DNA of 64,000 bases from Sporolactobacillus kofuensis. GTDB taxonomy: Bacteria > Bacillota > Bacilli > Bacillales > Sporolactobacillaceae. Below, one piece after another: positions 1-9,302 of this stretch. Numbering within the stretch: position 1 is the first letter of the stretch; the number at the start of each line of letters is the position of its first letter. Location of the stretch: positions 1-64,000 of the forward strand of contig NZ_JAMXWN010000004.1 in the NCBI RefSeq assembly GCF_024125425.1, written 5' to 3'. The translations under genes and the position numbers were made by a program. Under the pieces are notes generated by a model. That model did not search any database. It was given only the letters and a program-made list of their open reading frames with translations, and had not been told where the DNA came from.

Positions 1-16
1 AAACAGCAACTCGATT

Positions 17-265
17 ATTATAACATCTTAACCAATCAAATGTCAACATCTTTTTTTAAAGAAGAAAGAAACAGTTTGTTAGATTAACGACGCATCAACA
101 ATCGAAGTATTAAAATGACAAGAAAGATTTTAACATGTACAGCTGAACTTTGTCAACTATAAAATAAATGAGAATCGAATCTTTCTGACACGATTCGTGC
201 TAATCATGCAAAATCTTGTAAAAGACAACGTCAACTAATTTAACATGGATCAATGAAATCGTCAA
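17..265 (-). promoter_or_regulatory. tandem leftward promoter candidates
   Basis: Four TTGAC(A/G) elements face left, out of the window. The best has -35 TTGACA at 46..41 and -10 TATAAT at 22..17 with an 18-bp spacer, a full consensus match. A second has TTGACA at 156..151 and TTAAAA at 133..128 with a 17-bp spacer. Two weaker ones have TTGACG at 234..229 and at 265..260. Stacked strong promoters suggest a highly expressed transcript beyond the edge. In B. subtilis the genes after perR are ygzB, ygxA and the rrnD operon, so an rRNA operon is a reasonable inference, but it is not in this window. The rest of 1-340 is AT-rich and I see no gene in it. Confidence 0.55.
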
Positions 266-381
266 TACCTTTTTTTATACAATATAGAAGTATAACTATT
301 CATCAGAATTTTTCTTTAGAGTAGGGAAAAAAGTAACGGATGCGCGTTGGAAATAGCATGGTTCTGCAGCTTTCCGATGAG

Positions 382-449
382 TTTTGCGCGGGAACATGCG
401 GTTTCGCGCGCTCTATAGGTGGTTTCGCACGTTTTATTTGTTTCACGCA
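382..449. repeat. phased TTTCGCGCG repeat, copy 1
   Basis: Four related 9-mers lie at 382, 402, 423 and 441: TTTTGCGCG, TTTCGCGCG, TTTCGCACG and TTTCACGCA. They are 18-21 bp apart, about two helical turns. The array sits just beyond the perR terminator. A second array of the same design lies at 21167-21239, also just beyond the terminator of a leftward gene. Confidence 0.6.
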
Positions 450-487
450 TAATCCACAAATCGATTATTTAATACTTTCTAGACAAC

Positions 488-514
488 AAAAAACACCGCG
501 TTGTTCACGCGATG
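488..514 (-). terminator. perR terminator
   Basis: Read leftward, an 8-bp stem (507-514 pairing with 494-501, one G-T pair) with a 5-nt loop is followed by six Ts. It lies 27 nt after the perR stop codon, a good Rho-independent terminator. Confidence 0.75.
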
Positions 515-540
515 CCGATCTATTTACTATTTGAAATTCA

Positions 541-1023
541 TCATCCAACAGATGTTTCATGCCCCAGTCCCATTGTGTCCTCTTTGCTTTCTTTTTCCTG
601 ACATTCGGGGCAGAGACCATATACTTCAAGGCGATGATGGTCGACCTTAAATCCTGTGACTTGGGCAGCTAAATCCTCTACTTCATCAAGGCCAGGATAA
701 AAGAAATCAACAATCTTCCCACACTTACTGCAAATAATATGATAGTGACGTTTTGTAGAAAAATCGAAACGGCTGGATGCATCACCGTAGGTTAATTCTT
801 TAACTAATCCTGTCTTTTTGAAAACACGCAAGTTATTATAAACCGTTGCAACACTCATATTTGGAAACTTGTGTTCAAGGGCTTTATAGATTTCATCTGC
901 AGTAGGATGTGAATCGGAAATTACTAAGTATTCAAGAATCGCATGACGCTGCGGTGTAATACGTACCCCGGAGCTCTTTAACATTTCAATAGCATGATCT
1001 ACTTTTAAAGTTTTTTCGCTCAT
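541..1023 (-). CDS. perR: peroxide-sensing regulator PerR
   Basis: Fur-family repressor that senses H2O2 by iron-catalysed oxidation of its metal-binding histidines. The 160-residue protein is nearly collinear with B. subtilis PerR. The regulatory metal ligands are all present (H39, D87, H93, H95, D106), as are the four structural-zinc cysteines (C98, C101, C138, C141). The winged helix is in the N-terminal half, around the segment [15 protein letters not shown] chose the ATG at 1023 because GAGGTG lies 7 nt upstream; an ATG two codons earlier sits too close to it. The C-terminus is about 15 residues longer than in B. subtilis. PerR boxes elsewhere in the window, notably before pfeT, are plausible targets. 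Confidence 0.96.
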   Translation of the reverse strand: MSEKTLKVDHAIEMLKSSGVRITPQRHAILEYLVISDSHPTADEIYKALEHKFPNMSVATVYNNLRVFKKTGLVKELTYGDASSRFDFSTKRHYHIICSKCGKIVDFFYPGLDEVEDLAAQVTGFKVDHHRLEVYGLCPECQEKESKEDTMGLGHETSVG

Positions 1024-1242
1024 CGCCATGCACCTCGCTTTCAACAATATTAATAATCAAAATCAATTATCAGATTAAAATCGTTATAATTACATTTTCA
1101 GTGTACATTGTTAAAGCTTATCCTGTCAATGCTCAGCACTTCTACTTGCCGATTCTTATAGGATGTCCTCATCATCTAGTTTGTCGCTCTTTACCAAAAT
1201 AAATGCATGACGAATCATTATTGTCGGCAACAAGTATAGATG

Positions 1243-1274
1243 AAAAAATCGAGAGCCGCGGCTCCCGATTTTTT
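1243..1274. terminator. bcp terminator (symmetric)
   Basis: A near-perfect palindrome, A-rich on one side and T-rich on the other (AAAAAATCG, GAGCCGCGGCTC, CGATTTTTT), lies 54 nt downstream of the bcp stop. It can work on both strands and separates bcp from perR transcription. Confidence 0.75.
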
Positions 1275-1327
1275 CATTTAACGAGCTATTGTGAGAACAA
1301 CCTCTACTTGTTATTACCGCTTATGCT

Positions 1328-1795
1328 TTACGCTAGATGTTCTTTTACATAGGCATAGACTTCGTCAACATGGCCGGCAACCTTTACTTTTGGCCAAACT
1401 TTATCAATAACTCCTTCTTTATTGATAATAAATGTAGAACGCACAATGCCCATTGCCTTTTTCCCGAAGTTATTCTTCATCTGCCAACTCCCGTATTGCT
1501 CTGCAACCGCATGATCCGGATCGGAAAGAAGCGTAAAAGGCAATGTGTGTTTCTCAGTAAATTTCTGATGTTTCTCTACAGTATCTGGGCTAATCCCCAA
1601 CACTACCGTATTCAATTGTTCAAAAAGTTGGTTCTGATCGCGAAAATCGCAAGCCTCCGTTGTGCATCCCGGTGTCATATCTCTTGGATAGAAATAGAGA
1701 ACAACATTCTTGCCCCTAAAGTCTTCAAGTTTTACGGTGTTCCCCTCTGTTGCCTTCAATTCAAAATTTGGTGCTTCGTTTCCTGCTTCTAACAT
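1328..1795 (-). CDS. bcp: thiol peroxidase Bcp/PrxQ
   Basis: Peroxiredoxin of the BCP/PrxQ group, which reduces H2O2 and organic peroxides in the cytoplasm. The 155-residue protein carries the peroxidatic cysteine C44 in PRDMTPGCTTEACDF and a second cysteine at C49, the usual resolving position for this subgroup. The ATG at 1795 is preceded by AAAGGA with 9-nt spacing; an ATG six codons upstream lacks a ribosome site. The position next to perR matches ygaF in B. subtilis. It has its own terminator and so probably its own promoter. Confidence 0.94.
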   Translation of the reverse strand: MLEAGNEAPNFELKATEGNTVKLEDFRGKNVVLYFYPRDMTPGCTTEACDFRDQNQLFEQLNTVVLGISPDTVEKHQKFTEKHTLPFTLLSDPDHAVAEQYGSWQMKNNFGKKAMGIVRSTFIINKEGVIDKVWPKVKVAGHVDEVYAYVKEHLA

Positions 1796-2181
1796 TTTCC
1801 TAATTCCTTTCATTTTAAAATAACATGCATTTCATCCGTTACCACTCACTGATAACTTTCCCAAAAGGTGTTCGTTCAGTGCGTTCCTTCTATAATAATA
1901 TATCAATCGTTAAAAAAACGTTAAGCGGAACGCTCAGAAACACATCCAATGTGTAAACTGTTTCTTAGAGGAATAATGTGCTGAAAGATATAACGGATTG
2001 TTTATCAACAAATGTTGTATTTTCATGGAAGGTTTAGTAGGGCGTGGTACGAGACGCTGCCGCGAACCGTTCCCGGAGCCACAATCAAGCTAATATTAAC
2101 ACTTACACACATTAGTGCAGTGAGCGCAAGAGTGCTATTAATGATAAAATAGATATGGAAACTGTTAGCGTGGGTGATTTT

Positions 2182-2808
2182 ATGGATATCAAGAGCATTG
2201 CAAGACGCATTGAAAATGACGAAGCGATTATTGGTGAAGAAACTGCGAAAAAGTCTGCAGTTTTTATTCCTCTGATCCTTCAAGAGGATACATGGTCAAT
2301 CTTATTGGAAGTTCGTGCCGCTCAATTAAAGAGGCAACCTGGAGATATTTGTTTTCCAGGTGGACGGAGCGAAAAAAGAGATGGTTCAGTGCGCGAAACC
2401 GCGATTAGAGAAACGTGCGAAGAACTTGGCATCACAAAGGAACACATCACGATGATTGGGCAAATGGGAACATGCATTACCACCTCTGAACTTTTTATCT
2501 ATCCTTTTGTGGGCGTCCTTGATCAACCGGAACTGATTCGCCCAAATCCGGATGAAGTTCAAGAGATCTTTACCATTCCGCTTCCTTGGCTGATGAAGCA
2601 AATTCCTGAAAAACATATGCTCACCTTCTCTGTGAACGAATCCGATGATTTTCCCTATGATCGAATTGTTTCCGGGAAGAACTATGCATTTCGCGACCTA
2701 CAAATCACCGAACCCTTTTATGATTATGAGGGCCGAACAATTTGGGGACTCACCGCACGCGTACTCGAACACTTTGTTTTTCTCATGAATCATCGCATGT
2801 TCGATTAA
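2182..2808 (+). CDS. CoA-pyrophosphatase-type Nudix hydrolase
   Basis: Nudix hydrolase of the CoAse (UPF0035) group, expected to split CoA or acyl-CoA into 4'-phosphopantetheine and 3',5'-ADP. The Nudix box spans residues 60-84, starting at PGG and ending RETCEELGI. It is preceded by the CoAse-type segment LLEVRAAQLKRQPGDICF. The length of 208 residues is typical. I prefer the ATG at 2182, which follows GGTGAT complementary to the 16S rRNA end; an ATG nine codons upstream (2155) is the alternative. It is single and on the strand opposite to bcp. The substrate is inferred from family motifs only. Confidence 0.85.
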   Translation: MDIKSIARRIENDEAIIGEETAKKSAVFIPLILQEDTWSILLEVRAAQLKRQPGDICFPGGRSEKRDGSVRETAIRETCEELGITKEHITMIGQMGTCITTSELFIYPFVGVLDQPELIRPNPDEVQEIFTIPLPWLMKQIPEKHMLTFSVNESDDFPYDRIVSGKNYAFRDLQITEPFYDYEGRTIWGLTARVLEHFVFLMNHRMFD

Positions 2809-2908
2809 TTCTTCACTGAGAGTAGATTTACTTGTTATTTCTTAATCGTTAATAGATACTTATTAATGGTAATAAATGAACCCAATGGTTTAAGGAGAGG
2901 TTAGGCAC

Positions 2909-4204
2909 ATGGATATACATACTTCTGAATCACTTTACAAAGAAGCACTGGAAAATATCGTTGGCGGTGTTAACAGTCCGTCACGTTCTTTCGCTGCCGT
3001 CGGCGGTGGCGCACCAGTCTTTATGAAAAAAGGAAAAGGCGCATACTTCTGGGATGAAGATGGTAACCGATACATTGACTATCTTGCAGCTTATGGCCCA
3101 ATCATTACAGGATTCGCTCATCCGCACATTACCGAAGCGATTAAGAAGCAAGCTGAACTTGGTGTGCTTTATGGAACACCGACAGCACTGGAATCAAAGC
3201 TTGCCATCATGTTGAAAAAGGCAATTCCGTCCTTAGATAAAGTTCGTTTCACAAATTCAGGAACTGAATCGGTAATGTCTACTGTTCGCGTTGCCCGCGC
3301 TTACACTGGCCGAACGAAAATCTTGAAATTTGCCGGCAGTTATCATGGCCATTTTGATCTTGTTCTAGTCGCAGCAGGTTCAGGCCCATCGACGCTTGGT
3401 TCACCGGATTCTGCAGGTGTTACCGAAAGCACAGCCAAAGAGGTCATTACTGTACCGTTTAACAATGTTGAGACATTGAAACAAGCCTTTGATAAATGGG
3501 GTCAGGATATTGCCGGCGTTCTCGTTGAACCGATTGTCGGAAACTTTGGTATGGTTATGCCGAAACCAGGTTTTCTCGAAGCAATTAATGACATTGCGCA
3601 TAAAGCCGGCGCAGTTGTCATCTTTGATGAAGTCATCACGAACTTCCGTTTCATGTACGGCGGTGCACAAAACTATCTCGGTGTTACACCTGACCTTACA
3701 GCGATGGGTAAGATCATTGGTGGTGGACTACCCATCGGTGCTTACGGCGGAAGAAAAGAAATTATAGATGAAGTTGCACCTCTTGGCCCTGCCTATCAGG
3801 CAGGAACAATGGCTGGTAACCCGCTCTCTATGGCAAGTGGTATTGCTTGTCTTGAAGTACTCCAAACACCAGGCATTTACGAAGAGATGGATCGCTTAGG
3901 TAAGAAACTGGAAGAGGGGATCTATGCAGTAAATGAGCACTATCATCTTCCGATTGCTATCAATCGTATTGGTGGTTCCATGACGTTGTATTTCTCAGAT
4001 CATGAAGTTACAAACTATGATGAAGCGAAAGCAACCGATAGTGAAATGTTTGGCCGCTTCTTCAAATATATGTTAGAAAAAGGCGTAAATCTTGCCCCTT
4101 CGAAGTATGAAGCGTGGTTCCTGACAACCGAGCATACGGAGAAGGATATTGACGAAACTCTTGAAGCCGTTGATTATGCATTTGCTCAGCTCGCAAAATC
4201 ATGA
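2909..4204 (+). CDS. gsaB: glutamate-1-semialdehyde 2,1-aminomutase
   Basis: PLP enzyme that turns glutamate-1-semialdehyde into 5-aminolevulinate, the C5-pathway haem precursor. The 431-residue length fits HemL/GsaB. The PLP lysine is K268 in [18 protein letters not shown]. The cofactor Asp pair FDE lies at 239-241, and NSGTES at 116-121. An AAGGAG site precedes the ATG. It lies alone rather than in a hemAXCDBL operon, and its neighbours (bcp, perR, YgaE-like) match B. subtilis gsaB, the second copy there. A strong terminator follows. Confidence 0.94.
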   Translation: MDIHTSESLYKEALENIVGGVNSPSRSFAAVGGGAPVFMKKGKGAYFWDEDGNRYIDYLAAYGPIITGFAHPHITEAIKKQAELGVLYGTPTALESKLAIMLKKAIPSLDKVRFTNSGTESVMSTVRVARAYTGRTKILKFAGSYHGHFDLVLVAAGSGPSTLGSPDSAGVTESTAKEVITVPFNNVETLKQAFDKWGQDIAGVLVEPIVGNFGMVMPKPGFLEAINDIAHKAGAVVIFDEVITNFRFMYGGAQNYLGVTPDLTAMGKIIGGGLPIGAYGGRKEIIDEVAPLGPAYQAGTMAGNPLSMASGIACLEVLQTPGIYEEMDRLGKKLEEGIYAVNEHYHLPIAINRIGGSMTLYFSDHEVTNYDEAKATDSEMFGRFFKYMLEKGVNLAPSKYEAWFLTTEHTEKDIDETLEAVDYAFAQLAKS

Positions 4205-4217
4205 GTGTACTTAATTA

Positions 4218-4245
4218 AGAGAGCGGCTTGAGCCGCTCTCTTTTT
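4218..4245 (+). terminator. gsaB terminator
   Basis: Perfect 9-bp stem GAGAGCGGC/GCCGCTCTC with a TTGA loop, followed by a run of Ts. Confidence 0.9.
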
Positions 4246-4273
4246 CGTTAACGATCAAAGGAGGTTGATGGTC

Positions 4274-5338
4274 ATGCATCTTGGTGCACGCAGTCTTAAG
4301 ACCGGAGTAGCCGTAACCATTGCTTTAATGACGTCAATTGCTTTGGGGATGACACCACCCATAATGGCCGGTGTTGCAGCAGCAATGACCACCCGCCCTT
4401 CGGTTCAACGCTCGCTCCGTGCCATGGTTCAGAACATCATTGGGAACTTTATTGGTGCGCTCATCGCTGTGGGCGTTGTCATCATCTTTGGCGACACGCC
4501 AATTGTTGTCGGTCTTGCGGTTGTCTTTGTCATTGCGCTTCATCTCAAATTTGGACTCCATCGGACCTTGACACTAACGATGGTAACCGTCATCTTCATC
4601 ATGTCCAGCGGCATGCAGGGCAACGTGCAATTTCTCTTAGAAGGCGTTCGCAGATTTTCGATGATCTGTATTGGCGTAGTGTCTGCAACCTTAGTGAACT
4701 TGTTGATCTTCCCGCCGCATTATGAGAAAACACTCTATGAACAGATTCTAGCTCAGACTACCCAGCTGTTTAAGTGGATACGTTTGCTTAGTGGTGGCGC
4801 TTCGGATAATACCAAGATCAAGAGTGAAATGGACGCTTTTGATCGTAATAAGTTGAAAATCGAAAATTATTATCATTGGTATAAGGAAGAGCGTATTTTC
4901 AGTAGAAAGTCACGACTCGCAAAGTTGAGACGCACAGTCATTTTTCGTGAAATGATTACCGCGACTCGTCTCCTACATCAAGCACTGAACGAACTCGATC
5001 GAAATGAGAATACCTATCGACTGCTTCCCGACGCTTTCCGCGAAACACTGCGTCTCCAGCTCAGTGGATTAATGACGTTCCATGAACGAGTTTTGCTCAA
5101 ATTCGATGGCAAGATAAGACGGAAACGTCATGAAGAGCAGGCGAAGAAAGACTACAAGCATCGATCGGAAATTGCGGATACGTTCTTCTCTTTCTTTGCA
5201 GAGAATAACACGGATGATTGGCTCGATGTATTACCACTTATATCGACGATTATCGATTATAGCCAGCATGTTGAACATCTTGATTTACTTGTTGAGAGTT
5301 ATCAATCCTTTCATAAGAAAGTGAATCCTATTTCATAA
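4274..5338 (+). CDS. ygaE: YgaE-like membrane protein (aromatic acid exporter/FUSC type)
   Basis: Integral membrane protein of 354 residues. The first ~155 residues hold about five to six hydrophobic helices, starting GARSLKTGVAVTIALM and including the family-like segment AAAMTTRPSVQRSLR. The remaining ~200 residues are charged and helical, probably cytoplasmic. This is the layout of the aromatic-acid-exporter/FUSC group. Position beside gsaB matches B. subtilis ygaE. The substrate is unknown. ATG 4274 is 9 nt after AAAGGAGG; the in-frame ATG and TTG upstream overlap that site. Confidence 0.78.
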   Translation: MHLGARSLKTGVAVTIALMTSIALGMTPPIMAGVAAAMTTRPSVQRSLRAMVQNIIGNFIGALIAVGVVIIFGDTPIVVGLAVVFVIALHLKFGLHRTLTLTMVTVIFIMSSGMQGNVQFLLEGVRRFSMICIGVVSATLVNLLIFPPHYEKTLYEQILAQTTQLFKWIRLLSGGASDNTKIKSEMDAFDRNKLKIENYYHWYKEERIFSRKSRLAKLRRTVIFREMITATRLLHQALNELDRNENTYRLLPDAFRETLRLQLSGLMTFHERVLLKFDGKIRRKRHEEQAKKDYKHRSEIADTFFSFFAENNTDDWLDVLPLISTIIDYSQHVEHLDLLVESYQSFHKKVNPIS

Positions 5339-5340
5339 TT

Positions 5341-5380
5341 AAAGAACACCTGTGTCGATCTGGACACAGGTGTTCTTTTT
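5341..5380 (+). terminator. ygaE terminator
   Basis: A long perfect stem (AAAGAACACCTGTGTC and its complement) around a 6-nt loop ends in five Ts, directly after the ygaE stop. Confidence 0.9.
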
Positions 5381-5521
5381 ATATCTGCACGACTTCACAG
5401 CGATGCCCAAGCAGAGTTCCCTTTCTAAGACTAAAGACGTACCCGAAGATACAGCTCTCGCTCATTATGGAGAAATCACGTCTTTTGTATGATTAAGTCA
5501 CGGAAAGGGGGATGAAATCTA

Positions 5522-5860
5522 ATGAAAAAATTTGCACTGTTTCTACTTGGAATCGTCAGTTTAATCGTCCTGCTCACTCACGTTGGCCCAATGATCGGAT
5601 TGATCGTCAGCCTTGCTGTTCTCTACTTTGCTTTTAAGAAATTCAATCACGCAGATTCCACCGCAGGAAAACTGTTGTGGGCGATCATCGGAACTATTGC
5701 CTTGATCTTTTCCCTTGGTAACGTTCCTGCCATCGTCGGCATTGTCGCACTTGCCGGCCTCTCCTTTGCTTATAAAGCTTGGGATAACAAGACAGATTAC
5801 GTTGAATCCAATAACCCATTCGATCATTTTGAGAAAGAATGGAAAGAATTTCGTTCATGA
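5522..5860 (+). CDS. LiaI-like small membrane protein
   Basis: Protein of 112 residues with three to four short hydrophobic helices in its first ~90 residues and a hydrophilic tail ending DHFEKEWKEFRS. It occupies the liaI position, immediately before the PspA/LiaH gene. LiaI anchors LiaH at the membrane in B. subtilis, and the same role is inferred here from position and topology, not from clear sequence similarity. An AAAGGGGG site precedes the ATG. The 150-nt space before liaH holds only a small stem (AGTGG/CCACT) and no clear promoter. Confidence 0.65.
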   Translation: MKKFALFLLGIVSLIVLLTHVGPMIGLIVSLAVLYFAFKKFNHADSTAGKLLWAIIGTIALIFSLGNVPAIVGIVALAGLSFAYKAWDNKTDYVESNNPFDHFEKEWKEFRS

Positions 5861-6006
5861 ATGCACTAGGAAACAATGAGAATGTCCCAAAAGTGGCAGC
5901 CCACTTCTGTCTCAATATGGTTGCGCATTTACGCTTAAGCAGCTTATGAAAAGTTGTCTGACACTCAAATTTTTATAAAAAGCATTTGAAAAAGGAGATT
6001 ATACAA

Positions 6007-6645
6007 ATGAGTAATCTATTCACCCGACTAAAAGACTCAATCTCGGCAGATCTTAACGACCTGCTTGATCAAAAAGAGCAAAAGAATCCCATAGCTATGC
6101 TTAATCAACATTTGCGTCGCTGTGAGAAAGAAGTGAAACGGGTTCGCGAACTGATTGACCGTCAATATCTACTGAAAGATCAATTTATTAAGGAATACCA
6201 TGAAGCATCCGACATGGCGGACAAAAGAGCGCATCAAGCGAACATCGCCGAGCGCGCATCGGAAACAGAGCTCTATGCTTTTGCTACGCGAGAACAAGCC
6301 GATTACAAACAAAAAGCCGAACGATTGAAAAGTGCCTATGATACCACCGTACAACAACTTGATCAACTGGAGCAAAAATACGCAGAAATGAAACGAAAAT
6401 TAAAGGATATGTACCTCAAGCGTATGGAACTGATGAGCCGTGAAAATATCGCAAATGCTAACCATCGGATCAACACAATCATTGAGCCGGAACGCGCATT
6501 TGGCCAATCCTTTTCCAGATTCGAGGAAAGCGAACTCTACCTTGAACAACTGGAACAAAAAGTCAATACACGTCATCATCAAAATGCTATTGATGCACGA
6601 ATCCGAGAGCTCGAACGTGAATTGGAAAAGAGTAACGCACAATAA
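6007..6645 (+). CDS. liaH: phage-shock protein PspA/LiaH
   Basis: PspA/IM30/ESCRT-III-like envelope-stress protein, 212 residues and almost entirely helical coiled coil. It opens MSNLFTRLKDSISADLNDLL, the usual amphipathic N-terminus that contacts the membrane. Charged heptads run through residues 20-210. The ATG at 6007 follows AAAAGGAGAT. It is the second gene of the lia operon. LiaH forms oligomeric assemblies that support a damaged membrane, here probably under control of liaFSR downstream. Confidence 0.92.
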   Translation: MSNLFTRLKDSISADLNDLLDQKEQKNPIAMLNQHLRRCEKEVKRVRELIDRQYLLKDQFIKEYHEASDMADKRAHQANIAERASETELYAFATREQADYKQKAERLKSAYDTTVQQLDQLEQKYAEMKRKLKDMYLKRMELMSRENIANANHRINTIIEPERAFGQSFSRFEESELYLEQLEQKVNTRHHQNAIDARIRELERELEKSNAQ

Positions 6646-6739
6646 TGAAGTGATTCTACGCTACAGAACTCGGTAATCCGCTGTTCTTCACTCAAACATG
6701 AGGAGCAGCTAGCCTGTCCCCTGTAAGGGTGCTAAAATG

Positions 6740-6766
6740 AGAAAAGGCGTGTTCCACGCCTTTTCT
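6740..6766 (+). terminator. weak intra-operon terminator after liaH
   Basis: A 12-bp perfect stem (AGAAAAGGCGTG, loop TTC, then the complement) is followed by a broken T tract (ACTCTATTT). The poor T run suggests partial read-through into liaFSR, giving a major liaI-liaH transcript and a minor full-length one. Confidence 0.65.
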
Positions 6767-6813
6767 ACTCTATTTGAAGGTAAAACCACAGCGAGAAAGG
6801 CAGATGACGACCA

Positions 6814-7545
6814 TTGTTTCAGCAACTAAAAAAAGATCAATACAGCTGGCTTATTATTGTCTGCCTTCTCCTCGTTGTGATTCAAACCACGTTTGACGGT
6901 TGGGGCTTTCTCTTCCCAGCTGTTTTATTTAGTGCCTTGCTCTATTACGGTCGAAAGAATAAACCGAAAAAAAAAGGGAAAATCCTGTTCTGGATCGGTT
7001 TGATTGGCCTTGGTTTCACCATTCTCAATCTACTTGTTTTTAAACTCATCATTATTGCCTTATTTATCTGCTTCCTCATTGATTTTATTCAGAGAAAAAA
7101 GCATCCGAGACAAATCGTTCCGGATTTTGAGCATCCTTCCGCACCTGGTGATGAGCAGATCAACATACTCCCTACTCTCTTAAAAAATAAATGGTTTGGC
7201 CACCAAGAAACGCCTCATGAAGATTATGAATGGCGCGATATTACGATTCAGACAGGTGCCGGAGATACGATTATTGATTTAAGCCACACGATTCTTCCAA
7301 AAAGGGAATCGATTATCTTCATTAGACATCTTGCCGGCAGAATCAAAATTCTCGTACCCTATGATGTCGACGTATGCTTACATTATTCAGTTGTTCTCGG
7401 ACAACTGGACTTCTTTGATCATCATGAACATCAATTGGTTCATGAAGTAAGGGCACTACAGACAAGTCGTTATGCTGAGGCCGACCAGAAAGTGAAAATC
7501 ATGATCTCTTCTTTAGCAGGCGGTCTGGAGGTGCGACGCATATGA
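6814..7545 (+). CDS. liaF: LiaF, negative regulator of LiaS
   Basis: Membrane protein of 243 residues that keeps the LiaS kinase off in unstressed cells. About four hydrophobic segments fill residues 12-92, followed by a soluble C-terminal domain from ~115 onward of the LiaF/DUF2154 beta type (DITIQTGAGDTIIDLS, later GRIKILVPYDVDVCLHYSVV). It starts with TTG at 6814 with GAAAGG upstream; the nearer ATG at 6804 is in another frame. It overlaps liaS by 4 nt (ATGA), so translation is coupled. No liaG gene is present between liaH and liaF, unlike B. subtilis. Confidence 0.85.
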   Translation: MFQQLKKDQYSWLIIVCLLLVVIQTTFDGWGFLFPAVLFSALLYYGRKNKPKKKGKILFWIGLIGLGFTILNLLVFKLIIIALFICFLIDFIQRKKHPRQIVPDFEHPSAPGDEQINILPTLLKNKWFGHQETPHEDYEWRDITIQTGAGDTIIDLSHTILPKRESIIFIRHLAGRIKILVPYDVDVCLHYSVVLGQLDFFDHHEHQLVHEVRALQTSRYAEADQKVKIMISSLAGGLEVRRI

Positions 7546-8588
7546 CCGCGATCAAGCGCTCTGTAATGATCGGCATCGGTTTCGCACTGACTTGCCTTTT
7601 ACTCTTTTCAACGGTCTTCTTTTTCACATTTCCACTAAGCGACTGGAACATGCTTTGGAAACAACAGATTGGCCATCTTCCCTTTGTTTTTATCGTCCCT
7701 ATTCTTGCCTTATTCATTGGTGCTCTGGCTGGATTGATCACCGGGCTACACTGGCGTCAGCAAATGATTCTTTTAGACGATGCTCTCGAAAGAGTGGAAC
7801 AAGGCAAACCCATTGATGCAAATCAGTCTATGGGTCATTCAGCTGAATTAAAAACGATTTTCGAGCACACAAACAAATTAAGTACTCAAATGACGAAACT
7901 GACTCAACTCGCCCAACAAACGGCAAACACTACTTCCGCAATTGAGGAAAAAGCGATTCAGAAGATCGTATCTGAAGAAAGAAATCGGCTTGCTCGAGAA
8001 CTGCATGATTCGGTCAGCCAACAACTGTTTGCCGCTTCGATGCTCATGTCGACAATCAATGAACTGCGCCACGGATCTGATGATTCAGAAAGCCGGCAAC
8101 TTAAGCTCGTTGAACAAACCATTCATCAATCCCAGCTTGAAATGCGAGCTCTGTTTCTCCATCTTCGACCTGTTCAACTTCACGGCAAAGCATTAAAGCA
8201 AGGAATGGAAGAATTGCTGCTCGAATTAAAACAAAAAGTGCCCATGACTATCCATGCGACCATCGAATCTGTGAAACTTGATCGCGGGATTGAGGATCAA
8301 CTCTTTCGTATTTTACAAGAATCGGTTTCGAACACTTTGCGTCATGCAAAAGCACAAAATCTGGACGTTCTCCTCGTTAAACGTGAATCCTTTGTCATTC
8401 TTCGTATCACGGATGACGGAATCGGTTTCCAAGTAAAAGCGTCGAAACCCGGTGCTTATGGGCTTCAGAATATAAAAGAACGTAGTACTCAAATTGGTGC
8501 GCAAATGAAACTAGTGAGTGTACCAAATCAAGGAACGCAGCTAGAAGTTAAAGTGCCGATAATAAAAGGAGAGGAACGCTTTGATTAA
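7542..8588 (+). CDS. liaS: sensor histidine kinase LiaS
   Basis: NarL-type histidine kinase of 348 residues that responds to cell-envelope damage. Two transmembrane helices (about 8-30 and 48-68) enclose a very short extracellular loop, the intramembrane-sensing design. A HAMP-like linker follows. The phosphoacceptor is H155 in [17 protein letters not shown]. The HATPase domain carries [15 protein letters not shown] and DDGIGF. It overlaps liaF by 4 nt and liaR by 8 nt, so the three form one translation-coupled unit. Confidence 0.92.
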   Translation: MTAIKRSVMIGIGFALTCLLLFSTVFFFTFPLSDWNMLWKQQIGHLPFVFIVPILALFIGALAGLITGLHWRQQMILLDDALERVEQGKPIDANQSMGHSAELKTIFEHTNKLSTQMTKLTQLAQQTANTTSAIEEKAIQKIVSEERNRLARELHDSVSQQLFAASMLMSTINELRHGSDDSESRQLKLVEQTIHQSQLEMRALFLHLRPVQLHGKALKQGMEELLLELKQKVPMTIHATIESVKLDRGIEDQLFRILQESVSNTLRHAKAQNLDVLLVKRESFVILRITDDGIGFQVKASKPGAYGLQNIKERSTQIGAQMKLVSVPNQGTQLEVKVPIIKGEERFD

Positions 8589-9213
8589 TGTTGTTCTTGT
8601 TGACGATCATGAGATGGTACGCATCGGTGTTTCGGCTTACCTATCTGCCCAACCCGACATCAACGTTGTCGGTGAGGCGGATAATGGTCGTGACGCCATA
8701 GATTTGGTGCTGCACCTGCGACCAGACATTGTCCTGATGGATCTCGTGATGGAGGAAATGGACGGTATCGAAGCAACAAAGCGTATTGTTGAAAAATGGC
8801 CAGAAGTGAAAATCATTATTGTGACAAGTTTTCTTGATGATGACAAGGTGTATCCTGCAATCGAAGCCGGAGCAACCAGTTACCTTCTTAAGACATCCAA
8901 AGCAAGCGATATTGCAAAAGCGATCCGATCAACTGATCATGGACAATCTGTTCTTGAACCTGAAGTTACGGAAAAAGTGATGGCTCGTATGAAGACGAGA
9001 CAGAACAGGCCACTGCATGATGAACTCACAAATCGTGAAATGGAGGTTCTCCTGCTCATGGCCCGAGGAAAAAGCAACCAAGAAATCGCTGATGACCTTT
9101 TTATTGCTTTGAAAACAGTTAAAGTGCATGTGAGCAACATCCTGAGCAAATTGGAAGTACAAGATCGCACTCAAGCGGTTATCTATGCATTTCAGCATAA
9201 TCTTTGCCAATGA
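8581..9213 (+). CDS. liaR: response regulator LiaR
   Basis: NarL/LuxR-type response regulator of 210 residues. The receiver has the phosphorylated D54 in [12 protein letters not shown] plus D8, D9 and K103 (LKTS). The LuxR-type helix-turn-helix spans about 145-205 ([20 protein letters not shown] onward). It starts with TTG at 8581 after AGGAGAGG, inside the end of liaS. LiaR would activate the liaI-liaH promoter. I did not find a convincing LiaR operator upstream of 5522. Confidence 0.92.
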   Translation: MINVVLVDDHEMVRIGVSAYLSAQPDINVVGEADNGRDAIDLVLHLRPDIVLMDLVMEEMDGIEATKRIVEKWPEVKIIIVTSFLDDDKVYPAIEAGATSYLLKTSKASDIAKAIRSTDHGQSVLEPEVTEKVMARMKTRQNRPLHDELTNREMEVLLLMARGKSNQEIADDLFIALKTVKVHVSNILSKLEVQDRTQAVIYAFQHNLCQ

Positions 9214-9247
9214 ATTGGAGCAAAAGATATCTTGCATTGAAAAAGCA

Positions 9248-9291
9248 AAGCCCCCCGTCATCCTGCATAGAGGATGACGGGGGGCTTTCTT
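9248..9291. terminator. shared liaR/oppA terminator
   Basis: A very strong 18-bp stem (AAAGCCCCCCGTCATCCT and its complement) lies between the converging liaR and oppA genes and can stop both. Confidence 0.9.
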
Positions 9292-9302
9292 GTTTAAGGA
9301 AA

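Noticed and set aside
340-534. 64-codon open frame over the phased repeat
   Set aside because: It only reads through the repeat and the perR terminator, with no ribosome site.
1337-1792. 151-codon open frame on the + strand opposite bcp
   Set aside because: It is the antisense shadow of bcp, has no ribosome site and no recognisable domain.
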